Assembly (NCBI GenBank): GCA_001295905.1
Contig: LJHT01000091.1
Span: 20,484 to 84,483 of the forward strand
Source: a beta proteobacterium AAP51
GTDB taxonomy: Bacteria > Pseudomonadota > Gammaproteobacteria > Burkholderiales > Burkholderiaceae_C
Reading direction: 5' to 3'
Length of the DNA stretch: 64,000 nucleotides
Each line of letters begins with the position of its first letter. Positions within the stretch are counted from its first letter, which is position 1. Below the pieces are notes generated by a model, which saw only the letters and a program-made list of their open reading frames with translations, did no database searches and was not told the DNA's origin. This document shows positions 10,591 through 19,171 of the stretch, piece by piece. Position numbers and translations under genes: made by a program.

Positions 10591-12021
10591 CTACGCCGCT
10601 GGTCTCAGCACTGGGGTGTCCGAAACCACCACCAGCCGTCGCGCGCCTCTTGTAAGTGCGACGTACATGTTCGGCCCATCCATCATTTCTGGATGGAGGA
10701 TGACGACAACATCGGCTTCGAGACCCTTCAGCAGAAGAGTGCTGCCCACCGCGCGGCGCGAAACTGGCCTCCCGAAGTGGCGATTGCGCTCGCGCGCCTG
10801 CAGAGCCGCATCCAGCAGCGGAACGCCGCCGATGGCTGCAGCGCGCATTGCCGTCCGGCAGCAGTGCAACATCTCCGGCCGGAAGACTCGCGCCTGCGCT
10901 TGGCCCTCCAAGTGCTGGAGCACTTCTAACGCGCCGGCCATGCTTGGAGCCGAGACGAAGGCCACCGCCGCGCTTTCAGCGGGGGTTGGCGGCGTCCGTG
11001 CCCGTCCTTGCCGAATCGTCTCCACGCGGGCCAGAAAGTTCGCGGCACCAACTTGCGTCATGAGGTCAGCGGCGAAGTTGACCAACTGCGCCAGCGCGTC
11101 GGCTGCAGCAACGTTGAACCGACGTGCGAAGCCGACCAAGTCACCGAGGTCGACAGCCTCTACAGAAGTAGCCCCTGGGGTCTGTCCTGTGAACTGATGC
11201 CTACCGCGTGGATTGCGCGCGTCTCCGATGATGAGCACGGTCTCCTCGTGTCCAACAAGGCGCGTCAATGCGGCGGCACGCCGCTGTCTGTCCGCATTTC
11301 CGTTGTGCGGCATCCACTGAACTTCAGCTGGCGCGCCGTGAAGGCTCACCGGCTGCCCAGCTTGAAGCTGAGCCCTCGCTTGCAGGAGCCACTGACCCAG
11401 GCGCTCGGTACCGGCGTTGCGCCAGCGCCAAGGTGTACCGAGTGCTCCTATTGCTGGGAACCGAGCTTCAACGTGACCCTGCCACTGAACGAGTTGGTTT
11501 CCCGCGAACCCGAAGATGGCCTGCATAGGGTCACCCAGCACCGATGTCGGGAGCACCGTCGCCAGCGTGTCAACGATGGCGTGCTGAACCAAGTTGCAGT
11601 CTTGGTATTCGTCAACAATCAAGCGGGCGTAGGTCGCTCGCAGCGGGTCGCTCACATGGCCAGCCTGCAAGAGGCGAGCGGCGGCGGTTCGAATGGCCGG
11701 GTAGTCGTTTCGGGCATCACCGATTTCAAGAATGCGCGGGTTGTGGCCGCTCCTGAGTGGAAATGACGCGATGAGCCGCATGGCAAATCCGTCGATGGTG
11801 GTGACTCGATAGGCTGAGGTACGGACGTGGGCGCGCTGCAACCGAAGCCGTAGCGCTGCGGCGCCTGCGTTGGTATGCGTGAGTATGAGAATGGGCCGCA
11901 CGCCGTCGTGCAAGCTGAGCGTGTCCGCAATGAGCTGGGTCTTGCCGCAACCGGCTGGAGCGGTGACAGAGCCTCTGTCCGCTGCGAACAAGTCGAGTTC
12001 AGGCGGCATGGGTCCAAACAC
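10591..12021 (-). CDS. gajB: UvrD/Rep-like helicase of a Gabija defence system
   Basis: The 476-residue protein carries superfamily 1 helicase motifs: Walker A APAGCGKTQ (21-29), THTNAGA (48-54), Walker B LIVDEYQDC (134-142), LGDPMQAIFGF (162-172), and motif VI VALTRGARRL near the C-terminus. It is short for a UvrD protein but close to Bacillus cereus GajB (494 residues). It follows an OLD-type nuclease with a 23-bp overlap, the defining Gabija pair. GajB hydrolyses nucleotides and assembles with the GajA tetramer to block phage replication. The ATG at 12021 or 12009 could be used. Confidence 0.88.
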   Translation of the reverse strand: MFGPMPPELDLFAADRGSVTAPAGCGKTQLIADTLSLHDGVRPILILTHTNAGAAALRLRLQRAHVRTSAYRVTTIDGFAMRLIASFPLRSGHNPRILEIGDARNDYPAIRTAAARLLQAGHVSDPLRATYARLIVDEYQDCNLVQHAIVDTLATVLPTSVLGDPMQAIFGFAGNQLVQWQGHVEARFPAIGALGTPWRWRNAGTERLGQWLLQARAQLQAGQPVSLHGAPAEVQWMPHNGNADRQRRAAALTRLVGHEETVLIIGDARNPRGRHQFTGQTPGATSVEAVDLGDLVGFARRFNVAAADALAQLVNFAADLMTQVGAANFLARVETIRQGRARTPPTPAESAAVAFVSAPSMAGALEVLQHLEGQAQARVFRPEMLHCCRTAMRAAAIGGVPLLDAALQARERNRHFGRPVSRRAVGSTLLLKGLEADVVVILHPEMMDGPNMYVALTRGARRLVVVSDTPVLRPAA

Positions 12022-13726
12022 GAAGCTGTTCGGCGATGGCCTGGAAACCTGCGTCGGCCGTCGCCAGGTTCGGCCCGACGATGTTCAGCGCTACTTCTTG
12101 GTACGTCGAGAGGGATTTGAACCACCCGGCCCCTCGGATGCGAGACGCGGTGCCGAGCAGTTCCTTTGTGGCATCACTATGGCCCTCGAGCAACCGGTCT
12201 AATTCCACGGCGTTGAGGGTTCGCTGCCCGTTCGACTTGGACGCGATGTGTGCATCCACCAGGTCCCGCCCGACTACTTCGATGGCCTTCTCGAGAAGGG
12301 CGTCGATGGCGCCGTCGCCGAGGCTGCGGAACAATTCATCCTCGAGCGCGCGACCCGCTCGCCAGGTGAGTGTTTGGCCGCCGAGCGCTTGATAGGCTGC
12401 AACGACATCGGGAGTCGGGGCCTTGTCTGCGTCCACGAAGACGAGTACGCGGTAGCCGAGTCGCAGCAGCGCTGTGCCACGGGTGAAGCATCTATCCGGG
12501 TTGCTTCCGCCCACATCGACGTAGGCGCCGCCCAAAGCGAAGAAAGACGGCATACCCTGGCCGACCCAGAACTGGTCCAACCCACGCGCCAGGCCGACCT
12601 CGCTGGCACCCTCGCAGACGACGACCGACTTGGCTAGGAACGCTTCCGGGTCCGCACGAAGAGTGCTTTGGACATCATCGGCGACGCCGACTTTCAGAAC
12701 GTCGTGTTGCCCAGCGTAAGCCCGGACGACGTAGACCTGGTCTCCGGAGAGTTCGCGGACGGCCACTGGCGAGTGGCTTGTCATGAAGACCTGGAGCGGC
12801 AATGCCGGATCTTTGGCGCCCAGCGAGTCCAGGAGGCGGGTCAAGCGGTGAGGCTCAAGCCCGTACTCGACCTCGTCGACCAACGCAATCGTCGCGGTGC
12901 CAGCAGCCATCCGCTGTAGGCCAGCGATGAGCAGACGTGATGAACCAGTTCCAAGAGAACGCAAAGGAACGCCTGCCGCGTTGTGTAGCGCAATTGCGCC
13001 ATCTCCAATTGAGACTGAATGGGCGTCCAGCAAGGCTTGAGCCGAAGCGCCGACGGGAACCCCAAGGAAGTTCGCAGTCTGGGTAACTTGTTGAAGGGTG
13101 GCAGCGAGTTGGGCGCCTGCCTGGTTCCCAAAGTTCGTTCGCGCTTCACGCGCTGCCCGCGCAAGCTCTGCCCCGAGGTTGGGCTGTTCGTCAGTCAGGC
13201 GATTCAGGACCGAGCCTCGAGTCCATGACAGATTTGTGTTCGCGTAGCTTCCGATGCGCGCAGGCGCGAGTGCGGTTCGATACTTCCAGGCGAGAGCCCG
13301 CTCCAGGCCCTGTTGCTCAGCGCGTTCGGAAAACAGCGTCCATGAGGGTTCGAGATCGCTATTGACCTTGAGGCGCAGGGTCAGGACGGTTTCGATGTGA
13401 ACACGGGGCTCATCTTCCACGCGGACGGTCGCAGGGTCATAGCCACGCAAAAACTCAGCGTGGCTCTCTAGGCTCTTCAACTCGTCTGGAAGACCACCAA
13501 GCGTCACGGAAATGAGGATGGGCCGGGTAACGTCCAGCTGAAAGAAGTCTGTGTCTCCAAACGGTGCGCTGCGACGAGCGCCGAGGCATAGGTCGATGGC
13601 GTCGAGGATGGTGGACTTGCCACCGTCACCCGGGCCGACCAGACAGTTGATGCCGGCCGAGGGATGCCAATCTAGGTATTGGATTGAACGGAAGTTGCGG
13701 ACTTCCAAGCGGCGGATTCGCGCCAT
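11999..13726 (-). CDS. gajA: OLD-family ATPase/TOPRIM nuclease of a Gabija defence system
   Basis: The 575-residue protein has an ABC-type ATPase half with Walker A GPGDGGKST (31-39), a signature-like LGTGSSRLL (258-266), Walker B IALVDEVE (280-287) and H-loop TSHSPV (316-321). A TOPRIM nuclease half follows, with VCEGASE (370-376) and VDADK (431-435). Length and order match B. cereus GajA (578 residues), which nicks DNA when nucleotide pools fall. TGAGGAA just upstream serves as ribosome site. It lies 45 bp after the HEPN gene and overlaps gajB. Confidence 0.9.
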   Translation of the reverse strand: MARIRRLEVRNFRSIQYLDWHPSAGINCLVGPGDGGKSTILDAIDLCLGARRSAPFGDTDFFQLDVTRPILISVTLGGLPDELKSLESHAEFLRGYDPATVRVEDEPRVHIETVLTLRLKVNSDLEPSWTLFSERAEQQGLERALAWKYRTALAPARIGSYANTNLSWTRGSVLNRLTDEQPNLGAELARAAREARTNFGNQAGAQLAATLQQVTQTANFLGVPVGASAQALLDAHSVSIGDGAIALHNAAGVPLRSLGTGSSRLLIAGLQRMAAGTATIALVDEVEYGLEPHRLTRLLDSLGAKDPALPLQVFMTSHSPVAVRELSGDQVYVVRAYAGQHDVLKVGVADDVQSTLRADPEAFLAKSVVVCEGASEVGLARGLDQFWVGQGMPSFFALGGAYVDVGGSNPDRCFTRGTALLRLGYRVLVFVDADKAPTPDVVAAYQALGGQTLTWRAGRALEDELFRSLGDGAIDALLEKAIEVVGRDLVDAHIASKSNGQRTLNAVELDRLLEGHSDATKELLGTASRIRGAGWFKSLSTYQEVALNIVGPNLATADAGFQAIAEQLRVWTHAA

Positions 13727-13771
13727 AGGTTCCTCAGGTTCAGTTTAGGTCGTCTGTTCCATCTCATGTAC

Positions 13772-14530
13772 TCACTCTCCAATCGCTCGACGCGACCAGA
13801 GCTGGTCGATCAAGTCGCTGACGATCTGAAATGTCATCAGCACGCTGGCATGGAGCATCTGGGTGCCATGCGCGTATTCGTTGCGCAGCCGAGGAAGCGT
13901 CTCGATGAAGTCTGTCAGCCAGTCGTAGGCCAATTCATCCTCTGTCGGTACTGCGGGTGAGTCTGGAATGGTCAACTCTTGGAGCTGATGCTTCCTCATG
14001 AACTCGATTTGTTCGAAGCTTCGGCGCCGCTCCGCAAGTTTCTGCGCCCACAGGCCTCTGCGTGAGAGACCATCGTTCGAGATCAAGCCCGACTGCAACG
14101 CCATTGACAAGAGCCGGGACAGTCCAAGCGGTGCAGGCGGGCGTTTCGCTTTCGCTTGTCGCCCTGGGGCGCCCAGTAAGGCGCCGTGCTCGTCGAGCTT
14201 GCCCTGCTGCACCAAGGCCAAGCGAAGTGCCATCTCGAGCGACGCCAACGCTTGATGTTCGGCCACCACATGAAACCGATACACGTGCCAGGCGTAAAGG
14301 TACAGGTTGCGCGCCGTGTCGTAGTGGGTTCGTACCTGCTCGGGAACGCTGTCTGCCAACGCCAGCTCTGCGATGGACTCGTGACGATCTCGCTGCACAA
14401 GCGGTCGGACTGTGGTGCCTTCTCGAATCGATAGGTAGCGCATCCTGCTGTCAGGAAGCGGCAACTCGCTCAGTTCGCGTAGGCCGTCGGCGGGGGCGCC
14501 TTCATCGATCGCCACTGCTTCGCCCGTCAT
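13772..14530 (-). CDS. HEPN-motif protein of unknown function
   Basis: The 252-residue, mostly helical protein has R216-N-E-Y-A-H221, a match to the R-x4-6-H motif of HEPN-fold RNases. It lies in a late helix (TLPRLRNEYAHGTQML). An earlier segment, YLYAWHVYRFHVVAEHQALASLEMALR (about 77-103), looks like a packed helical pair. HEPN proteins often act as toxins or abortive-infection RNases. The ATG overlaps the upstream gene stop (ATGA) and gajA follows after 45 bp, so it belongs to the same transcript. No antitoxin is evident beside it. Catalytic activity is inferred only. Confidence 0.6.
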   Translation of the reverse strand: MTGEAVAIDEGAPADGLRELSELPLPDSRMRYLSIREGTTVRPLVQRDRHESIAELALADSVPEQVRTHYDTARNLYLYAWHVYRFHVVAEHQALASLEMALRLALVQQGKLDEHGALLGAPGRQAKAKRPPAPLGLSRLLSMALQSGLISNDGLSRRGLWAQKLAERRRSFEQIEFMRKHQLQELTIPDSPAVPTEDELAYDWLTDFIETLPRLRNEYAHGTQMLHASVLMTFQIVSDLIDQLWSRRAIGE

Positions 14531-15888
14531 GTGGTTTTTCCCGGTCGTTCCAACGGCCGAAGCGTCAACGGGGCCGCTGCCGGGTCGTGCTTGAAGTGCA
14601 CGACCAACCAGTCGTCGTCTTCATCTGTGCCGCCCGACTCGATCCTGATGTCAGCGAGTGTGTCCCCTTGGCTCAAGCGATGGGCAAAGATGTTCGGCTG
14701 GTTGGGTTTGTGCTCCAGCCCGGTGAAGTGTTGGAACTGCTCCACGGTGATACGGCCGGCAAGAAGGTCGAGCAGTGCCCGTGCTGAAACCTTGATCGTC
14801 ATCGCGGTCCTCGTCGATGTCATGGTGGTTCCGAGGTACCAGCCTCGCGCGTCGGGTTTGTAGGCCGCTTGCAGTTGGAGAGAGCGGGCCTGATAGCCCT
14901 CGAATCTCGGGCGTGGCAAGTGCCCTACCAGGGCATCAATGCCTCGTCTGTCCAGTGTGAGCCCGGGCCGAATGAACAACTCGGCCCGCCACGGTCTACG
15001 CCCGCTCATCGTCCGCAGACCGAAGGCGCTTGGCGTCCGGCCTGGAGCCAAGACGATCACCGCGTCGATGGCACCATCGGCTTTCTGCAGAAAGTACGTG
15101 ATGACCTGGCTACCGGAGACTGCCCGAGGGGATCTCATGGTCGGGTTCAGGTCTCTGAGCATTCGCGCTCCGGCATCGGCCACCAGCACACAGCGCAGGC
15201 CCTCAAAGGTTGGGATGCTGAGCTGCCTCTTCTTTTCGGTCAGCGCATCGAAGAGCGGGTTGTCCTCCAGGTCGTAAGCCTCTGCCGGCATCGAGCTGAA
15301 GAAGTTGTACATGGGCGACTGCCGCTCTTTGTGCCATTGCACCACCAGGTGTGTGTTTCCCTGCGCGATGGTGAGAGGCGAGCGCGGCGCGGTTTCCAGC
15401 AGCCAGCTTCTCAGAGTCGCCTTCGTCTCGTCTGTCGGCGTGAAGTCGGGGTCGATCTTGCGCTTGCGCACGTAGCCTTGCGCCGTATACCCGCTTTCAA
15501 CACCAAAGGTGAAGTGGAGGTGTCTACCGCTGCCTTTCCGCGCGGAGTTCGCAAACTCACAGAGCTGCGCGGCGATACGTCGCATCTCATCCTCTTGCGA
15601 CAGGCGGGCGTCCGAGATGGCCGTGACCTCCACCGCGCACGGCATGCCGGGGAAGAGGCTCTCTGTGTAGGCGTCAGGCTGCCGTGTGCCAAACCGCTCC
15701 GGCTCGACCTCTAACTCACCCAGCCGCGATAGAGCCCAGAGCACTCCCAGCTCCATCTCCGCGGGCAGTGCTTGGTCGACCCGCTTGTTCTCCAGTCGGG
15801 AACGAATGCCGACGAGCTTCGAGGGCTCTGCTCGTTCAGACAGCTCGTCGAGCATGTTCTGAAGGCGACGGCGGGTGAAGAGCGGCAT
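14527..15888 (-). CDS. uncharacterised defence-linked protein with PD-(D/E)xK-like motif
   Basis: The 453-residue protein has a start at 15888 supported by GAAGGAGA seven bases upstream; longer versions would run into hsdM. Near the N-terminus is a pattern like restriction-type nucleases: an acidic helix (AEMELGVLWALSRLG, 43-57), then P71-D72, then VE87VT89 in the position of the E-x-K strand, with Thr replacing Lys. I recognise nothing in the remaining 350 residues. It sits 52 bp after hsdM and overlaps the HEPN gene by 4 bp. It could be a nuclease, an accessory factor, or an inactive nuclease fold. Confidence 0.55.
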   Translation of the reverse strand: MPLFTRRRLQNMLDELSERAEPSKLVGIRSRLENKRVDQALPAEMELGVLWALSRLGELEVEPERFGTRQPDAYTESLFPGMPCAVEVTAISDARLSQEDEMRRIAAQLCEFANSARKGSGRHLHFTFGVESGYTAQGYVRKRKIDPDFTPTDETKATLRSWLLETAPRSPLTIAQGNTHLVVQWHKERQSPMYNFFSSMPAEAYDLEDNPLFDALTEKKRQLSIPTFEGLRCVLVADAGARMLRDLNPTMRSPRAVSGSQVITYFLQKADGAIDAVIVLAPGRTPSAFGLRTMSGRRPWRAELFIRPGLTLDRRGIDALVGHLPRPRFEGYQARSLQLQAAYKPDARGWYLGTTMTSTRTAMTIKVSARALLDLLAGRITVEQFQHFTGLEHKPNQPNIFAHRLSQGDTLADIRIESGGTDEDDDWLVVHFKHDPAAAPLTLRPLERPGKTT

Positions 15889-15940
15889 GTCTCCTTCAGG
15901 CCATCGCCGCTCTCGCGTGGTTGCCGATGCGCACGAGCCT

Positions 15941-17419
15941 CTACTCGGCGTGAGTGGCTGCTGATTTCGGCAGGTTCGCCGCCACGTCCCTGAAGGCAGC
16001 CAGCGCCGCCTCCAGGTGATCAATGATCTCTTGCTGCAGCACATCAGGCGGCGGCAGCCCGGCCAGGTTGTCCAGGCTGTCGTCCTTCAGCCAGAACACG
16101 TCCAGGCTCGCCTTGTCGCGCGCAATCAGTTCGTCGTAGCTGTAGAAGCGGAAGCGCTCGCTCGGTTCGCGCTGGTGCCGGTTCTCCGGCCGGTAGCAGG
16201 CCACGAAGTCTTCCAGGTCTTCATAGGCCAGCTGCCGCGTCTTCAGGGTGAAGTGCTTGTTCGTGCGCAGGTCGTAGAACCACACGCCCTTGGTCTGCAC
16301 CGTGCCGTCCTTGGGCCGCGCATCGAAGAACACCACGTTGGCCTTCACACCCTGCGCGTAGAAGATGCCCGTGGGCAGCCGCAGGATGGTGTGCACGTCG
16401 CAGGTCTCCAGCCACTTGCGCCGGATCTTCTCGCCAGCCCCGCCTTCGAACAGCACGTTGTCGGGCAGCACCACGGCAGCCTTGCCGCGCGCGCCGAGCA
16501 TGGCCACGATGTGCTGCAGGAAGTTCAGCTGCTTGTTCGACGTGGTTGTCCAGAAGTCGCGCCGCTCGTAGGTGAGTGACTCGCGGTCGTCCTCGCCTTC
16601 GGCGTTGGTGAAGGTCATGCTGCTCTTCTTGCCGAAGGGCGGGTTGGCCAGCACGTAGTCGAAGGTGCGCGTGGGTTCGGTCAGCAGCGCGTCGGCGCGT
16701 TCCACCGTGGGCTCGCCCACCAGGTCGCCCACGTTGTGCAGGAACAGGTTCATCAGGCACAGCCGCCGCGTGCCGGGCACGATCTCATTGCCGTAGAAGG
16801 TCTCCTGCCGCAGGAAGGCGGCCTGCTTCTTGTTCAGCGTCTGCCCTGGCCGCGTGAGCCAGTTGTAGGCCCCCAGGAAGAAGCCGCCGGTGCCGCAGGC
16901 CGGGTCGGCGATGGTCTTCATCGGCTCGGGCTGCATGCACTCCACCATGGCGCGGATCACGGCGCGCGGCGTGAAGTACTGGCCGGCCCCGCTCTTGGTG
17001 TCCTCGGCGTTCTTCTGCAGCAGGCCTTCGTACAGGTCGCCCTTGGTGTCGGCGTCCATGCCCACCCAGCTTTCGGCGTCGATCATCTGCACCAGCCGCG
17101 CCAGCTTGGCCGGGTCCTGGATCTTGTTCTGCGCCTTGAAGAAGATGGCGCCCAGCATGCCGCCTTCCTGCCCCAGCTTGTGCAGCGTGGCCAGGTACTG
17201 GGCCTCCAGCGGCTCGCCGGTCTTCGTGCGCAGTGCGGCCCAGTCGAAGCCCGCCGGCACCTGGGTGGCGCGGCTGTAGGGCGGCTGGGTGTACTCGTGG
17301 GCCATCTTCAGGAACAGCAAGTAGGTCAGCTGTTCCAGGTAGTCGCCATAGCCCACCCCGTCGTCCTTGAGCGTGTGGCAGAAGTTCCAGACCTTCTGGA
17401 TCAGGGCGGATGTGTTCAT
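15941..17419 (-). CDS. hsdM: type I restriction-modification DNA methyltransferase subunit
   Basis: The 492-residue protein has the helical HsdM N-terminal domain (MNTSALIQKVWNFCHTLKDDG), an AdoMet-binding motif PACGTGGF (173-180) and the N6-adenine methylase motif NPPF (259-262). The start at 17419 was chosen from this conserved N-terminus; an upstream in-frame ATG would add residues encoded by the repeat-rich spacer. It would modify adenine at the HsdS target. It is unusual in being separated from hsdS by the AlbA-type gene and a 279-bp spacer. Confidence 0.92.
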   Translation of the reverse strand: MNTSALIQKVWNFCHTLKDDGVGYGDYLEQLTYLLFLKMAHEYTQPPYSRATQVPAGFDWAALRTKTGEPLEAQYLATLHKLGQEGGMLGAIFFKAQNKIQDPAKLARLVQMIDAESWVGMDADTKGDLYEGLLQKNAEDTKSGAGQYFTPRAVIRAMVECMQPEPMKTIADPACGTGGFFLGAYNWLTRPGQTLNKKQAAFLRQETFYGNEIVPGTRRLCLMNLFLHNVGDLVGEPTVERADALLTEPTRTFDYVLANPPFGKKSSMTFTNAEGEDDRESLTYERRDFWTTTSNKQLNFLQHIVAMLGARGKAAVVLPDNVLFEGGAGEKIRRKWLETCDVHTILRLPTGIFYAQGVKANVVFFDARPKDGTVQTKGVWFYDLRTNKHFTLKTRQLAYEDLEDFVACYRPENRHQREPSERFRFYSYDELIARDKASLDVFWLKDDSLDNLAGLPPPDVLQQEIIDHLEAALAAFRDVAANLPKSAATHAE

Positions 17420-17443
17420 GGAAGGGGTGCCGTCGGCTGCCAT

Positions 17444-17696
17444 CAAGTGACCAGCAAGTGCCGGCCATGCTCGCAAGTTGTTGAATTAACACAATTTATC
17501 CGGCGGCAGCGGCTGCTGCGGGCCCCGCCAGGCAAGTGCCCGGCAAGTACGCGTGGCTGCCAGCCCGGGCCCGCCGCTGCTGTTTCCAGCAAGTGACCAG
17601 CAAGTACCGCCGGATGGTTGTAAGTCATTGATTTCAAAAGACTATCCCTGGCCAGCCGGGGGCGTTTCGGGCCGCGGCGCGCCTGGCCAGCAAGTG
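17444..17696. repeat. paired CAAGT repeats upstream of hsdM
   Basis: The 279-bp spacer between the AlbA-type gene and hsdM has eight CAAGT cores. Three pairs are exactly 11 bp apart: 17444/17455, 17533/17544 and 17590/17601. Single copies lie at 17474 and 17691. The fuller unit is about CCAGCAAGTGACC. Spacing near one helical turn suggests a protein-binding array controlling hsdM. An AT-rich patch (TTGAATTAACACAATTTATC) at 17481-17500 could hold the promoter. No gene is supported in the spacer. Confidence 0.6.
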
Positions 17697-17698
17697 AC

Positions 17699-19171
17699 TC
17701 AGGCCCACCAAGGCACGTACTTCCGGTACTTGGGCGGCGCCTCGGGGTCGTGCAGGCGGATGACCTTGGCCACCAGCGCGTCCTTCAGCAGCCGGGAAGC
17801 CGCGGCGCTGTTCTTCACGTCCAGGCCGAAGCGGCCGCGCAGGGTGGTGTTGGTCATGAAGTCCCGCTCCACGTAGCGCAGGCAGGCGTGCAGGTACACG
17901 GCGCGCAGCCGGTCCTCAGGGTCCATCTTCACCAGCTGCCGCGGCGTGAACAGGGTGCTGCGGGTGGACTCGCCCGCCACCTCGAACGCAGGCGCAGGCA
18001 GCTGGTACAGCTCCGTCTGGAACACCACCTTGTCCACGCCGCTGCCGCGCTCTTCGCAGATGCCGATGCGCCGCATCATCGAGGCCAGCGCCTCGTTGCG
18101 CGACCGGGGCGGGCTGTCCAGCAGGCGCTGCGTGTCCACCAGGGGCTCGCCGGGGTTGGTGACCTCCATGCGGTCGCTGAACAGTTCCACCATCGGCCCC
18201 GCGCCGGTGATGCTCAAGTCCTGGTGGATAAGCGCGTTGGCCACCAGTTCGCGAATGGCCGGCTCGGGGTACACCTGCACCGGCTTGCGCAAGGCCTGCC
18301 CCACCAGCTCGCTGCTGGGCAGTAGGCCGTTGATGTAGCTGATGAGCCCTTCGAAGCCTGCCGCGTAGCCGCGCCCACCTTCCTGCTCGCGCCGTGCGCC
18401 GCCGGTGCGGCCGCTGCCCTCGTACACCACCACGCGCACGGCCTTGCGCCGCAGGTTGCCGAAGTCCGACAGCCGCTTGGCAAACAGCAAGGCGCCCAGG
18501 TTGCGCACCGTCCAGTGGCCGCTGTCCTCACGGGCGATCAGCTCGTCGGCGGCCAGGGCCTGCAGCAGCGCCTCTCGGCCGTCCGGCAGCGGGCGGTCCA
18601 GCAGGTCGAAGTAGGTGGGGTAGTCCAGCAGCCGCAGCACCTCATCGCCGCCCAGGTGCTCGGCGGCAGGCAGCAACTCGAACGGCGTGGTGTCGAACAG
18701 GCGCCACAGCGTGCGCTCCCGTTCCGGGTACTCCTTGAGCTTCTTCTTGTAGCTGCCGATCCGCAGGTACTCCACGCCGGAGAACTGCACAGGGTGGCGC
18801 ACCGCGCGCTCAATCTCCAGCAGCACCAGCGGCATGCCGTCCACGGCCACGGTGTGGAAGTGGAAGTTGATCTTGGGCGCCAGCAGGCGCAGCAGCCAGC
18901 TCTCCAGTTCCTCGGCACCCACCCGGGCCGCAGCGGGGTCGAAGCTGGTGCCCACCAGCGCATGGGTGGCGTCATCCACGCCCCATAGCAGGTAGGCCCG
19001 CGCCTTGCCCTCCAGCGCCGCTGCGTTGGCCAGCGCAGAGATGTACTCGCCGATCTCCTGCGGATGCGCGTTGTTGTGCTTCAGCTCCACCCACGGCGTC
19101 TCGGCCGGCAGCGCGGCCAGTTCCCGCACCAGGCTGAGCAGATAGGCTTCGTCGCGGGGGCTGCGGGTCAT
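17699..19171 (-). CDS. AlbA/Schlafen-domain ATP-binding protein, RM-associated
   Basis: The 490-residue protein has an N-terminal AlbA_2/Schlafen-type domain (PWVELKHNN, EYISALANAAALEGKARAYLLWGVDD, residues about 26-150). A C-terminal GHKL-like ATPase segment (IRELVANALIHQD, then MEVTNPGEPL) follows, and then a winged-helix-like tail. This is the layout of the COG2865 group, often called predicted transcriptional regulators and often embedded in type I RM loci. The start at 19171 overlaps the hsdS stop (ATGA), so it is coupled to hsdS. It could regulate hsdM through the repeats that follow, or act in defence; neither is shown. Confidence 0.78.
   Translation of the reverse strand: MTRSPRDEAYLLSLVRELAALPAETPWVELKHNNAHPQEIGEYISALANAAALEGKARAYLLWGVDDATHALVGTSFDPAAARVGAEELESWLLRLLAPKINFHFHTVAVDGMPLVLLEIERAVRHPVQFSGVEYLRIGSYKKKLKEYPERERTLWRLFDTTPFELLPAAEHLGGDEVLRLLDYPTYFDLLDRPLPDGREALLQALAADELIAREDSGHWTVRNLGALLFAKRLSDFGNLRRKAVRVVVYEGSGRTGGARREQEGGRGYAAGFEGLISYINGLLPSSELVGQALRKPVQVYPEPAIRELVANALIHQDLSITGAGPMVELFSDRMEVTNPGEPLVDTQRLLDSPPRSRNEALASMMRRIGICEERGSGVDKVVFQTELYQLPAPAFEVAGESTRSTLFTPRQLVKMDPEDRLRAVYLHACLRYVERDFMTNTTLRGRFGLDVKNSAAASRLLKDALVAKVIRLHDPEAPPKYRKYVPWWA

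Noticed and set aside
17443..17637. Small minus-strand gene in the hsdM upstream spacer (VLAGHLL repeats)
   Set aside because: The peptide repetition follows from the CAAGT DNA repeats; there is no ribosome site and the frame does not continue into hsdM.
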